NCBI GenBank assembly: GCA_029204225.1
Contig: MU831864.1
Coordinates: forward strand, 1-35,976
From: Diphasiastrum complanatum
Lineage: Eukaryota > Streptophyta > Lycopodiopsida > Lycopodiales > Lycopodiaceae
Length of the DNA: 35,976 bases
Direction: 5' to 3'
In this document: positions 1 to 20,146 of the stretch, in pieces
Numbering within the stretch: the stretch's first letter is position 1
Layout: each line of letters opens with the position of its first letter
Notes under the pieces: model-generated
Databases searched by the model: none
What the model saw: the letters and a program-made list of their open reading frames with translations, nothing else
Told to the model about the DNA's origin: nothing
Translations under genes and position numbers: made by a program

Positions 1-430
1 TTCGTTGCTTGCACTTTCTCCCTCACGAAATGATGTGCAATCTCGATGTGCTTTGTTCGAGCATGGAAGACTGGATTGTTTGCAAGTTGTTGAGCTGATT
101 GATTATCACAATATATGCATGGAATGTCTTCATCCTTGATCACATGTAGCTCCTCCAAAAGCCTTTTAAGCCAAAGAACCTCCTTTGTTGTTGTTGTCAT
201 AGCTTTATATTCGGCTTCTGTTGATGAAAGAGAGATGGTATCTTGCTTTTTGGAAATCCAAGATATAGCTCCTCCACATAAGAATGTAGCAAATGCACTT
301 ATGGATCTTCTATCTATCTTGTCACCTGCAAAACTTGAGTCCGAATATGCTCTCAAACAAATATTAGTCCTTTCATAAACTATAACAAGGTCTTTTGTAG
401 CCGAGATGTACCTTAACACCCTTTTTGCTC
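1..430 (-). pseudogene. copia-A RNase H domain
   Basis: Translation of the minus strand gives the Ty1/copia RNase H. The three acidic positions are visible in the motifs YSDSSFAGD, STEAEYKAM and CDNQSA, followed by FHARTKHIEIAHHFVRE near the window edge. This domain degrades the RNA strand of the RNA-DNA hybrid during reverse transcription in virus-like particles. It joins the RT thumb at about 430 through GAKRVLRYI. The end of the polyprotein and the polypurine tract lie outside the window. No stop was noticed in this stretch, but the full element is broken upstream. Confidence 0.9.
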
Positions 431-1365
431 CTTTCCAATGACATATTAATGGACTTTGCATGTACTGACTCAACTTGCCAACACAAAAACTAAGATATGG
501 TCTAGTGATGGTTAAGTATATCAAGGAACCAATAAGCATTTTATAGGTAGTGATGTCCTCAAAGGATGCTTCATCACTTTCCTTAGAAACTTTTACAATT
601 AGTTCCTCAGGAGTTTCAACTCCTTTACAATCAATCATGCCAAATCTTGCTAAGATTGATCTAGCATACTTAGATTGACATATGAAGGTAAAATCATTAC
701 TTCTAGTGACTTCTATTCCAAGTATAACTTTAAGAAGTCCTAGATCTACCATCTTAAATTCACTAGACAAGGAAACTTTTACATTCTTGATGCCATCTAG
801 ATCATTTCCTGTGAGTATAATGTCATCAACATATAGAACTAAGATAATGATCTTTCCATCATTACATTTGTAGTACAATGATGGTTCATAAGAACTTACA
901 ACAAATCCAATGGAATAAGATAGGAATGCAAACCTAGAGTACCATGCTCTTGGTGCTTGCTTGAGTCCATAAAGACTCTTCTTCAAGAGACACACCCTTG
1001 TCTTCTTCTCCATATTTGATGAAAGCCCTTGGGTTGCACATGTAGATTTCCTCTTCCAAGATCAATTCAAGAAATCATTGTCAACATCAAGTTGGAGATG
1101 CTCCCATTTGAAAGAAGTTGCAAGACATATGATTAATCTAATGGTCACAAGCTTTGCAATAGGTGCAAAGGTTTCTTCATAATCTATGCCTTTGACTTGC
1201 AAAAAAACTTTTTGCTACAAGTCTAGTTTGTGCTTATGAATGGAACCCATCTTGATTATCATTTCAATCTACATATCCATTTAAAGTAAGAGGCTTCTTT
1301 CCATAAGGTAAATCAACAAGTTTCCAAGTTTGATTTTCCATTAATGCATCAAACTCTACTTGCAT
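430..1365 (-). pseudogene. copia-A reverse transcriptase
   Basis: This is the RNA-dependent DNA polymerase of the element. Minus-strand reading gives the N-terminal motif MQVEFDALMENQTWKLVD at about 1275-1365, KKSLYGLKQAPRAWYSR at about 935-990, and the catalytic box YVDD at 822-833, which is intact and followed by IILTGND. The thumb ends with RPYLSFCVGKLSQYM. Between about 1040 and 1270 the reading needs several frame changes and crosses stops, so the domain is a pseudogene although the active-site part is well preserved. The family is identified by the Ty1/copia LYGLKQAPR and YVDD motifs. Confidence 0.9.
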
Positions 1366-1741
1366 AGCATTTCCTCCAATGTTGAGACTTATTTGCTTCC
1401 TCAAAACTAGTTGGTCCTTCAAGCATAGTAGTCAAGAAAGTATAATGAGTTGAGTAGTTGAGAATCTTCCCTTTTCTCCCCTTTGTCACTATAAGTGAGC
1501 CATTGATGGCTCAATCCCTTGTCCTTGTTGATCTTCTTGGCACCCTTGGATTTGGAGTAGGTTCCACTTGGTCTTCATCTTCATGAAGCTCTTCCTCGGC
1601 CATAGCATGATCTTTGACAAGTTGAGTGTTGTTGGAAGTCACCTTTCCTTGGCTTGGAGAGATTCATCAAAAAGTACATCTCTGCTAGCAACAACTTTTT
1701 TTGTAATAGGATCATATATCCTATAAGCTTTCTTACTTTCA

Positions 1742-2790
1742 CTATATCCAACAAAGATGCCTTTGAAAGAAGTGGCATCTTCCTTTTTTCCTTGTTTCTA
1801 AAGGAATATGTACATAACAAGTACATCCAAAAACTTTCAAATCACTAAGATTTGGCTTTTTGCCAAACAATACTTCATAAGGTGTAAGTCCTTTAAAGGC
1901 ACTATTAGTCATTTTATTACAAAGAAAGTTTGCACATAAAATAGCTTCTCCCCAAAATGAAATAGGAAGAGATGCATCTAATCTCATAGCTTTAGCACAC
2001 TCACATAGTGTCCTATTCTTTCTCTCAGCTACTCCATTTTGTTGTGGAGTATATGTACAATTATACTCTATCTTTATGCCATTAGTTTCACATAAACTCA
2101 CATAGTGTCATATTCATTTCTCTCAGCTACTCCATTTTGTTGTGGAGTATATGTACAATTATACTCTCTCTTTATGCCATTAGTTTCCTCCTATTGGAGA
2201 TGTACTCCCCTCCATTATCACTTCTTAATACTTTCAAGCTAGTAATACGTTGCTTTTACACAAGAGTTTTGAACTTTACAAAGGGACTCAAAAATTCACT
2301 TTTCTTAGACAAAGAGATAAACCCTAGAGTATCTTGATTTGTCATCAATAAAAGTGACATACATAAGAGCTTCACCATTTGATTCACGTGAAATGAATGA
2401 ACACTCTGAGTGTATAAGGTCAAGAGGAGAGTTAGATCTTATCAAAGATCTCTTGAAAGGAAGCTTATTAGTTTTGGAGAGTCCACAAGCTTCACAAAGC
2501 TTGCCACACTTGGATATGGTTTTGGGAAGTCCTCTTGCTAGCTCCTTTGTCACCATGGTCTCCATAGCTTTGTAGTTAGGATGGCCTAACCTTTTGTGCC
2601 ATAATTCCACTTGAGTGAGCTCCTCCCTTGCCATGTTCACACTTCCAACCATCACATTAGCATCCAATTTGAATAACCTCCCTTGCTTGTAAACACTAGT
2701 AATACATTTTTCATCTGTCAAGATAGAACATGCTCCATGCTTGAAATGTACATCTAATCCACTATCCATAAGTTGTCCTACACTCAACAA
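1742..2790 (-). pseudogene. copia-A GAG-pre-integrase and integrase
   Basis: Residues such as LWHKRLGHPNYKAMETM and KLCEACGLSK form the GAG-pre-integrase/HHCC zinc-binding region. The integrase core follows, with YVTFIDDKSRYSRVY and, after a break, YTPQQNGVAERKNRTL with the catalytic Glu, then YEVLFGKKPNLSDLKVFGCT. The first catalytic aspartate (usually HSD) reads HSE here. A direct duplication at 1999-2187 interrupts the core, so the two halves are separate ORFs (2305-2790 and 1742-2101). Integrase joins cDNA to host DNA; this copy cannot be functional. Confidence 0.9.
1999..2187. repeat. Tandem duplication, 97-bp period, inside copia-A integrase
   Basis: Bases 1999-2090 recur at 2096-2187 with only a few differences. 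Both copies contain the segment that encodes the NGVAERKNR part of the integrase. The second copy puts the integrase out of frame. Confidence 0.9.
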
Positions 2791-2924
2791 GTCTTTGTAA
2801 TTGAAGGTACATAAAGAACATTGTCTAGGACCTACTTTTCTAGATGATTCCTAGACATAAAGGAATGGATCCAACACCTACAATCTCACATTCTTGATCA
2901 CTTGCAGTGAAGATAAATCTCTTA

Positions 2925-3010
2925 GAACTATTGTAAGAAAGTAGTCTTTTTGGTGAGTCATGTGAGAGCTTGCCCCACTATCAATCCACCAAGTGTCTTG
3001 ATTAGATGTT
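2925..3010 (-). pseudogene. copia-A aspartic protease active-site region
   Basis: Minus-strand reading gives DTWWIDSGASSHMTHQKDYF. It contains the retroviral-type aspartic protease triad D-S-G in the usual Ty1/copia setting (WxxDSGAxxHM). This enzyme cuts the gag-pol polyprotein. It lies between gag (3056 and up) and the GAG-pre-integrase (2790 and down). The downstream part towards 2790 is out of frame with the integrase ORF, so only the active-site region is clear. Confidence 0.85.
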
Positions 3011-3055
3011 TATGGTGAGGATACCATCAAAGATAGATTGCCTTCTTCCTCCTCC

Positions 3056-3986
3056 TCAAGCACAACAATTGCCTTGATTGTCCTTCTCTTGGGCATTCTT
3101 CTTCTTGTAGCACTCGAATGCAAAATGTCCCTTTTTTGCACAAAAGAAACATTTTAGCTTCTTCTTGTCCTTCTTGCTCTTGCCTTTGGAACTTGATGCT
3201 CCATCTTTGTTCTCCATCTCCATGTCTTGAGTCTTCTTGGATGGAAACTTCTTCTTCTTGCCTTTCAAAGAAAAGTTAGCTTTTTCATCACCATCATTCA
3301 AAGATAAGGAACTCATCCTGCTTTTGATATGAAGCATTCTACTCTCCTCACTAACAAGCACACTTTGAAGTTTTTCAATACTAGGAAGTGAATTTTGAAT
3401 AGCAAAGGTTTGAACAAGATTGGAATAATCATCTCCTAATCCATTCAAAATGATTTGAACTAATTCATCATCTTTGATTGTATCATCTATAGAAGACAAC
3501 TCTTATTCAAAGATTTGATCCTAAATGTAATTTGGGTCCTTAATGTATCAGAGCTAAGTGCTACCATTTTGGGTCCACTTGTGCTAATTTTCCTAAGCAT
3601 GAGTATCCTTGAAGTGTTCTTGGATCCATAAATGGCTTTTAATGAATCCCATGCCTCTTGGATGTGGTTCAAGATGAGATTTCTTTCAAAAGTTCATTAC
3701 TTACATTCATTTTTATGCAATGTAATGCAACTCTACATCTCTTTTTGTACTTAACCAACTCAACTCCTCCTTGAGGTTCTACTTCCACCTCAAGTACTAT
3801 GTCATAAAGATCATGAAGTACAAGCAAAGACTCCATTCGAACTATCCAAGTAGCATAATTAGTGGATGTAAGTCTTTCACTAGCTTCAAGCAAAAAACCA
3901 CCCATTGATGCCATTTTTGAATGTGAAAAAGCACTAGAAACTCTTATGGTTTCTCTAAGAGATCTGAACCTAAAGACTTCTAGCAA
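3056..3986 (-). pseudogene. copia-A gag (nucleocapsid-like), split by frameshifts
   Basis: Three overlapping minus-strand frames (3669-3986, 3487-3672, 3056-3499) together match plant copia gag. The N-terminal piece has ERLTSTNYATWIVRMESLL, the middle EAWDSLKAIYGSKNTSRI, and the last the UBN2-type LVQIILNGLGDDYSNLV. A lysine-rich stretch follows, then one CCHC zinc knuckle, CFFCAKKGHFAFEC (C-x2-C-x4-H-x4-C). Gag forms the virus-like particle and binds element RNA through the knuckle. Two frameshifts split the frame, so it is a pseudogene. The first Met in frame is near 3986; the leader runs from there to the primer site at 4492. Confidence 0.9.
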
Positions 3987-4491
3987 TTTAGAAAGCTTAT
4001 AGACTCAATCCTATCACTCATGAACCAATCTAGAATGATGGAAATTTAGATTCTAGTCTCAAACTTGCAAAATCACATCCTTAATCTATGTTTTTTAGCA
4101 ATTTCCCATACACTCAAAAAATAAGAGAAGATCAATTAGTGCAGCTAATTCAAGCTTCAATTTAAATTTTTTGGCTGATATAATCCAAGAACTAATCAAA
4201 AAGATTAGATTCACTATAGAAAATGCTTGATTTTGCACCAAAAATCACTCAAATTGGGTATGTGAGTCAAATTCTACAAAAATTTTGAAATTTCTCAGTC
4301 AAAACTGGAGCTGTATGGCCTCACACGTGTGAAAATGGTTCTACAGCCCACAACAAGATCTGGACCAAAAATTTTGAGGATAGCTATCAAATCCAACTCG
4401 CTACACAAAATTTGACTAGTTTCCAAAAAACTGCTAATTTTGGCTTTGATTTGGATTAACCCTATCAATTTCAACAAAACCTCTTGTACTA
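3987..4491 (-). other. copia-A untranslated leader
   Basis: About 500 bases lie between gag and the primer site. No ORF was recognised. A perfect 12-bp palindrome, TCACACGTGTGA, is at 4321-4332. Confidence 0.6.
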
Positions 4492-4504
4492 GGCTCTGAT
4501 ACCA
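4492..4504 (-). other. Primer-binding site for initiator-Met tRNA (copia-A)
   Basis: On the minus strand the sequence is TGGTATCAGAGCC, complementary to the 3' end of plant initiator methionine tRNA. It directly follows the CA end of the 5' LTR. It primes minus-strand cDNA synthesis. Confidence 0.92.
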
Positions 4505-5345
4505 TGTGCAAAAAGTACAAAAAGGACCAAGAGTGGATCCTAATCTGATCCTCAAGAGGGATTGGTTGTCAGATTACTTGATCTATCAATCTACTTGAGA
4601 TTAAGATCAATCTAGATCAATTCTAGATACAAAATCCTAACAAGAACAATCATTAATTGAAGGTAGGTGTACTTTCTAGTTTCTCACGTGTGAAACACTG
4701 TCTGAGTATGGACTCCAACCTGAAAATCAAGTACACATTAATAGAACCTCAAAACAATCAAAACAAATGTAGACAAATGGAGAGAATCACTCAAAATTGC
4801 TTCCAAAACCAAGATTGGTGTCTCACATTGATTATGGCCAAATAAGCCTCTATATATACACTTTTGGAGCTCGAGGTACTAATCATGCATCAGATCTCAC
4901 ACGTGTGAGGATGCCTTGTCACCATCATGCAATTTGACACTTGGATCAAAACTTTCCATTTTGGGCATTTTTGGTCTATTTTCCTACTATATGGAGATCT
5001 TCATGGAAATCTTCTAGAAGCAAAAACTCGCCTACTTTAGCTATTTCCACACATGTGAGCTGTCCTCTACACATGGGATGTGACACCTATTCAAAATATT
5101 TGGCTCATGCAATCATTAGATTGGTGCCATGTGTCATATCTCTAGAAAACTAGTTTTTGGCCATTTTAGCCACTAGAACTTGAATTAAATCATATGTACA
5201 ACATATATGATTATGGTACATGAAAAGTACACTAGTTTCACATGTGGTAACAGGATCCACACATGTGTGTCTATCCTATATACAAGATTTTTGGCCTCTA
5301 CCAAACTTATTTTTGCATTTTTCACAATTACAGTGAAGTCATACA
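4505..5345 (-). repeat. copia-A 5' LTR
   Basis: The inner end is fixed by the primer site at 4504 (minus-strand LTR ends in CA). The outer end is set at 5345, where the minus strand reads TGTATGAC, the best TG start; this boundary is uncertain because the partner LTR is outside the window. It contains a TATA box at 4850-4858 and several CACRYGTG palindromes (4896-4909, 5050-5057, 5239-5246, 5258-5269). Confidence 0.7.
4850..4858 (-). promoter_or_regulatory. TATA box of copia-A LTR
   Basis: TATATATAG on the minus strand within the LTR, about 345 bases upstream of the LTR inner end, a normal place for the U3/R boundary promoter of a copia LTR. Confidence 0.55.
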
Positions 5346-5460
5346 CCCACATGAATAGCTTCCATCAGGAATTACTATTAACATCTTGCAACATCATTCC
5401 AGCAACGAAACACATAGTATTGTCCAGAAGATAGAGCAAATTTTGGAGCTCCAAAAACTG

Positions 5461-5895
5461 TTACCGCTCCTTCACTCTTTGTTCGTAATTCAGGGCAATG
5501 AAAGCTTCAATACTTTCACAAAGCTCATCTTTGTAAGTGACAATCTGCTCTTGTTCATTCGCATTCTGCGACAGAGTGGTTACGACAGCTGCAATGGAGA
5601 TGTGGTCTACATCCACATCAGCAGATAACAGAGGATATGATGCAATTCTTTTTCTCATACTAGGATGGCTTGATGGAGCAGTTTTTATAGAAATCGGAAG
5701 TTGATTTTTTTGCTGCGTATCTTCTTCTCGTGCTTTGATGCGCTTCGACCGTGAAATTTGCATACGAGCTTGAGCAGGCCAACCGTCTCTTTGTGGAACG
5801 ACGCCTTGAGGGACGACATTGATTTGAACCTTCTTGAACTTGATATGAATCAGAAGATGGAAGGGGCGTAAGCGGCTTGGATCGAACCCAAATGG
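5461..5895 (-). CDS. Hypothetical protein, possible terminal exon of a small gene
   Basis: The minus strand is open from 5895 to a TAA at 5461-5463. The first Met in frame is at 5763 and gives 100 residues. The C-terminal stretch YKDELCESIEAFIALNYEQR weakly resembles the DUF761-type tail of plant DUF4408 proteins, where an acidic-Glu-Phe-Ile pattern precedes a basic end; this is inference. Just upstream a second frame (about 5660-5953) has a hydrophobic segment, ARLFLLVICIVIAIWV, and a third (5914-6114) starts MPTPGWKKKVQMFLYILSKR. They cannot be joined without an assumed intron or frameshift, so I do not give a full model. It lies head-to-head with the acetyltransferase gene. It could equally be a decayed gene or chance. 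Confidence 0.3.
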   Translation of the reverse strand, partial: PFGFDPSRLRPFHLLIHIKFKKVQINVVPQGVVPQRDGWPAQARMQISRSKRIKAREEDTQQKNQLPISIKTAPSSHPSMRKRIASYPLLSADVDVDHISIAAVVTTLSQNANEQEQIVTYKDELCESIEAFIALNYEQRVKER

Positions 5896-6114
5896 CTATG
5901 ACAATGCATATTACTAGCAGAAAGAGCCGTGCTTGTTTTGCCTCTGAAGACACTCGAATTTGAGGTGACAGGAAAAATAATAGGAATCGGAAGGATGGAA
6001 CGACATTTTTTTGGAGGAAGACAGCACCGCAGTGAAAAGGACAAGAAGAATTTCACGCTTGGACAAGATGTAAAGAAACATTTGTACTTTCTTCTTCCAA
6101 CCAGGAGTTGGCAA

Positions 6115-7146
6115 TTGCTGGAATCTGTTTAGAGAGTTAAGAGTCTCTTTAGTTGGATTTTCATAATAGTATCAGAATGAAAGATAAGACGCCACATCAA
6201 CAAGCTGTATCCTTAAACCATTCTAATAAGATCACCTGGAAGAACAGAAATCACGAATAAAAGCCACCCAATCCACCACCAACCAACAAAATCAGATCGA
6301 ACCAATTGTTTTAGCTTACAAAACTACTGCTGTCACCAAAAGTTGTCAGAAAACCTCTAAATCTGTCAGAATCTCTAAGTCAGTAGCAAAATAAAATACG
6401 CTTACTGAAAGTGGGATTGACAGCTAAATAACCTGGCAATAATACTCTAGAAGCCGCAGCAACACGGAACACAGCAGCAGCAGGAGGTTAGAAAGGCTCG
6501 AACCTAGAGAAAGCTATGCAAGAACCCTGTCGTCCATGCATAAACCCACGCGTAGAGGAAAGAAGAACCCAGCGCGGATATACGAAACTAAAATATTTCA
6601 GATATTCAAATTTCTCCCCAAAACGAGCTCCATCATTAACGTAAATATGTTTTAAATACGTGGCAAGCTTAAAAATTAACCTAATTTAATAAAAAAAAAT
6701 TAAAAAAAATTAAAAATTAATTTCGGACACAAGCACGTCAATGTTTGATATGATTACAAAGGACCTTGCCTGGAAGGCGGGGCCAACAAGGTGATATACA
6801 TCATGAAAAGCTTGCCTTAGTTTCAAAGGGCCAGACATTATAATTTTAAAAAATTAATAAAATAAACATTACATTTTAAATGAAATAAAAAATCAAAAAA
6901 AATTATTTTAAAGCTCAAACTCACCTAGGAGCAATGTTCGGGGAAAGCCAGCAAAGTATACGAATGGAATCGGCATAATTATTTAAAAATCAATATCTTA
7001 AAAAGTTTGACAATTTTTAATATAAACAAATAGACACCCTTTTATGAGTAATAGTCATCAAAAAAAATGGAGAAGCTTAAAAAATATGCAAGTTTTTTTT
7101 GGAGTCTAACTTAAAAAAAAAATAATTCTCCAACACCTCCTCCTAG
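6115..7146. other. Low-copy spacer between the minus-strand ORF and the HAM1-type gene
   Basis: No coding feature was recognised. It is AT-rich with A and T runs near 6690-6720, 6840-6900 and 7060-7125. If the 5461-6114 ORFs belong to a real gene, this would be a shared divergent promoter. Confidence 0.5.
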
Positions 7147-7170
7147 TGACACCCCAGCTTTTAACAAATG

Positions 7171-7250
7171 AAACCCTAGAAATTTACCCCAAACCCCCGT
7201 TCTTTCTTTCTTTCTTTTTCTCTGTTTTTCTCGATCGATCGATCGATCTA
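7171..7250 (+). promoter_or_regulatory. Probable core promoter / 5' leader start of the MYST gene: telo-box, CT tract, GATC repeat
   Basis: AAACCCTA at 7171-7178 matches the plant telo-box seen near the start sites of growth-related genes. A TTTC/CT tract (7199-7230) and four CGAT units (7232-7249) follow. CT-rich patches are common at plant transcription starts. No convincing TATA box is present. The start site itself is not seen. Confidence 0.4.
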
Positions 7251-7386
7251 GATCTGGCTATAATCAGCTTCAGGAAGCGGATCTGCAACCAGACGCAACA
7301 GAAAATCAATCACTGCTCGCTGGATTGCAGCAAATCGACTCTTCTAGGATTGAATTGAGTGAAAGCGGATTTGTAACAGATAAGAA

Positions 7387-7413
7387 ATGGCACGATCTGC
7401 AACCTGTAGGTAG
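7387..7413 (+). CDS. Upstream ORF 1 in the MYST gene leader, 8 codons
   Basis: ATG in a good context (A at -3, G at +4: AGAAATGG) reads MARSATCR and stops. It lies 260 bases before the main ATG. It counts as an uORF only if the leader is unspliced here. Confidence 0.35.
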   Translation: MARSATCR

Positions 7414-7468
7414 TGCGTTGGCAGAAGGCTGATAGAGAGACGTCCTCTTGTCAGGATTTATAGGGCAG

Positions 7469-7519
7469 ATGCCTCTGCACTTTGCAGGTCGGGATCGAGG
7501 TCTAGAAAGTGTAGAATAA
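7469..7519 (+). CDS. Upstream ORF 2 in the MYST gene leader, 16 codons
   Basis: Reads MPLHFAGRDRGLESVE and stops 127 bases before the main ATG. No family is recognised. It may reduce initiation at the main ATG if it is in the mature leader. Confidence 0.3.
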   Translation: MPLHFAGRDRGLESVE

Positions 7520-7646
7520 AGTTCTGTGAGGGCCTCGCTTGAGAGTCTGAAAGGGCATTCCCCAGGCCAAGGCTTTCGGCAACAAGATCTCCACAGCCCT
7601 AGGGCTCTTGCATCGTTTCCAATTCAAAGCTCAGTAGAAGCAGGGT

Positions 7647-17290
<9,644 letters not shown>

Positions 17291-17865
17291 TTTTCAGCAT
17301 GTGCACACTATAAGTCAGTCTTGACACATCTGTATCTTCTAAACCTCTTGTAACTGTCCTCCCATATGCTGATGCCTATTCAAGTGGAGTCCATGTTTCT
17401 TGTAGAGCTCTAAGTGAGCTCATACTTTAAAAGTCTGTCTTCACTCCTAATTTTCTTTGCAATGCCAAATTGACTGACCCGTGAGTATGCTGATTTTTAG
17501 TTGTTTAAGTTTCCTTGAAGTATACGGATCTGCATTGGTGGTGGATACAAAATCAACTGCACTCAGGGCGTAAATCTGAACTGAAGCTGCCATGCACAGT
17601 GTATTTTGGTTTTAAGGCTCTCCACCTTTCCGTGTATATATGAAGTTTTGTTGACCATATCAGGTTATGTAGTAGACTCCCTTTAGCAAATTCGCTCAAA
17701 ATCAATGGGCTGTTTTTTGTGGATTCTCTATATGCCTATGAAAAGCATCTGTTTTATGTAACTGTGATTTGGTTTGCAGCAAATCAAATTTGAAAAGAAA
17801 GTAAAACTTGTCATTTGTGATGCTGTTACTGAAGGGCATAAGTCCTCTACTAGTTTCCATATCTG
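17291..17865 (+). other. 3' flank, probable 3' UTR of the MYST gene
   Basis: Follows the TAA at 17288-17290. No AATAAA is obvious, which is common in plants, so the transcript end cannot be placed. Confidence 0.4.
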
Positions 17866-17951
17866 TTGAGTAATTTGGCCCTCTCTTACAGGAAGGGTAT
17901 ATGGAAAGTTGAGTAATTTGGCCCTCCCTTACAGGAAGGGTATATGGAAAG
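17866..17951. repeat. 43-bp tandem duplication downstream of the MYST gene
   Basis: 17866-17908 and 17909-17951 are adjacent copies that differ at one base (T/C in the middle). Each begins TTGAGTAATTTGGCCCTC and ends GGGTATATGGAAAG. Confidence 0.95.
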
Positions 17952-19990
17952 TGTCTTCAAAAGTGACTTGCTTGAGCTGGAATTCGTAGTTCTCGTGAAT
18001 TGATAGATACGAAGAAAATGAGATTACCAATGGGGCCATATGTGATAAACCCCTAACAAAAAAGAACTGAAACTTAGGAAATTTTTTATAAGCTACCATT
18101 GCCTGCTGCTGCGAAATCACATTAGAACTTTGTGAGCAGACTCCTTGACCGACCTTTTCCCACTTTTCTAGCCCCACCACAATCTGCTTCCTTGGCCCTT
18201 GGCTTGAACACTGGGGACACTCTGGCCTGCGTGCTCGCACCATTGCTCACAGCCTCACCCCGCCCTGGTTATGAGCAGTCAGGCTTACTGCAGCACATTT
18301 CAGTCTTTTCCTTGCTGCCTTTTTCTAGGTCTTGTTGCTGGACTAGTTCTAACTATTTCTCATCGAAAGTTCTATACATGGGTTGGTCAAGACCAGACAG
18401 TTGATTGAACCAAGGGGCTCTAAAGGATTTCCACAACAAAATTGAGTGTGGTGAAAGATCCAGGCAGCAACAGCATCCTTTTAGATTTATTGTCAGGATC
18501 GTACAAAATCAGGTTGAAGATTTTCCATGCGGCTCTCTTATTTAGGTTCTCCTTTTCACATGGACTATACAAATTGTGACAAACAACAGAAAAATGTAGA
18601 CCTGACACATCTCTGTTTAGAGCTACATTAATATGTAGTAAGTCATTGAGGAAAATTCCAACCGTAGAAGCACAGCATTTTGGAATGCTGTGTTCTGATA
18701 GCGTTCTGTGACAGTTCTGGAAATCTGGATCGTTCTGGAATGGGTGATTCCCTTTTTCTTTGAATTTTTTTCTTGGTTTTTTTTTTGGGTGAGTGTGTGT
18801 GTAGAGGGTGGAAAAAACAACAGTCTGTGATTTTCTTACAGTCCAGACGCAAGTTTATTGTTTACAATGATACAATCCTCAATCATACACGGTAATGACT
18901 CACGAGTTATGGAGCCATTTAGCAACCTTTTCGTAATATCATGGTTCACAAGTATCGTGGAATCCAAATTTAAACTCTGGTTGAGAATGACCGAAGGGCT
19001 AGGGGATAGGCAAACTGCAATTCAAAAAATCAGGGAACTAAACTTTAACTATCCAATATGATGGAGTGATGCTTACACATCATACAAAGCAATGAGCATA
19101 TATGAATTTTGAAGCAGTTAATGTACCAAACTTCAAAATAATTACAATTTATATGATAAAAAAACATGGAAAATGATCCATGTGCCTCATGACAAAATAG
19201 CTAAGTACATGAGTCTCATAGATGGACAATGGACTCATAGAATCATGTGACAGAAAATGGTATTTTTAATCTCTATCGATGTGTTGATTGTATTAATCTC
19301 TGCCACTGTCAAGACGTTGCTCCCTTTTTTCATTGTCAAATCCATTAGGTGTATCCTACATTGCATATAGATGCAAGCTGGGCTTGTCTCAACAATAAAC
19401 CCCACATCCTCACACCTGTCATTTTCCATCTCATCATCCAAAACCTCCTCATCATCAAATCTCTCCTCGTAGCCTCATTGCCACCCTCCTCTTTGTTCCA
19501 TTTGATGCTCAAATTCAAGATAGGAGTGAACTGATCATATTAGCATTCACACACACCAATCAAGATCAACATAAGAGATTAAAGAGAACTTAGATTAATT
19601 GAAAAATGAGCATGGCTCTCTACAATGGAATGGATGGAGGAGCTCAATGTCTCTATACATTTGTATATATGTCTGAATAAATGTATAGCTTATCCATGTA
19701 TAGAAGCGATTACATTCGGAATCAAATGATCATTGTAATCAATCAGTAGACACAATAGATGTTATCACATCGATTAGATTTAGACAAAGAGTTAGAATAA
19801 GCTATCGATTGACCTTTGCATCATCGAAGATGTTACAAAACCAGAACTAGTTCCGAGTACATGGTTATCACTGCAATTGTCTTGTGCTCGCTATTTCAGC
19901 TGACTTGTGTTTATTATTTTTTGCATCAATTAATTGTCTTATTGCGTTTAAAATTATGTCAGTCTGAATGTATGCTACTCTGATTTAATA
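17952..19990. other. Intergenic sequence with no recognised gene
   Basis: Short frames occur but none has family features. A perfect hairpin lies at 18671-18692 and a T/GT-rich patch at 18775-18803. A minus-strand acidic run (FDDEEVLDDEMEND) near 19430-19480 is interrupted by stops on both sides and is not assigned. Confidence 0.5.
18671..18692. other. Perfect inverted repeat, 9-bp stem with 4-base loop
   Basis: CACAGCATT, then TTGG, then AATGCTGTG. No T-tract follows and no function is assigned. Confidence 0.7.
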
Positions 19991-20146
19991 GTAATATCCT
20001 TGCTTTTATTAAAAATGATGGGAAAACCCATGATCATAAAAGAAGAGTAAAGTATTTTAAATAATACCGTAGAACGACAATAATGAATTAAGCTATCCCA
20101 CAGGTAAGTAAAAATTTAAAATAGAGAGCTAATTACTCAAAGCCAA

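Larger units (their letters stand above)
1..5345 (-). mobile_element. Ty1/copia retrotransposon copia-A, 5' LTR to RNase H, truncated by the window edge
   Basis: Read on the minus strand the order is 5' LTR, tRNA-iMet primer site, gag with a CCHC knuckle, protease, GAG-pre-integrase, integrase, reverse transcriptase and RNase H. Protease-integrase-RT-RNase H is the Ty1/copia gene order. Several domains keep their catalytic motifs. The polyprotein is broken by frameshifts in gag, a 97-bp duplication in the integrase, and stops at the start of RT, so it is not autonomous. The 3' LTR would lie left of position 1. Confidence 0.93.

Noticed and set aside
115-378. Plus-strand 87-codon ORF at the left edge
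   Set aside because: It is antisense to the copia-A RNase H, whose motifs are clear on the minus strand.
18132-18404. Plus-strand ORF of 90 codons, locally GC-richer
   Set aside because: No recognisable family, signal or neighbours; probably chance.
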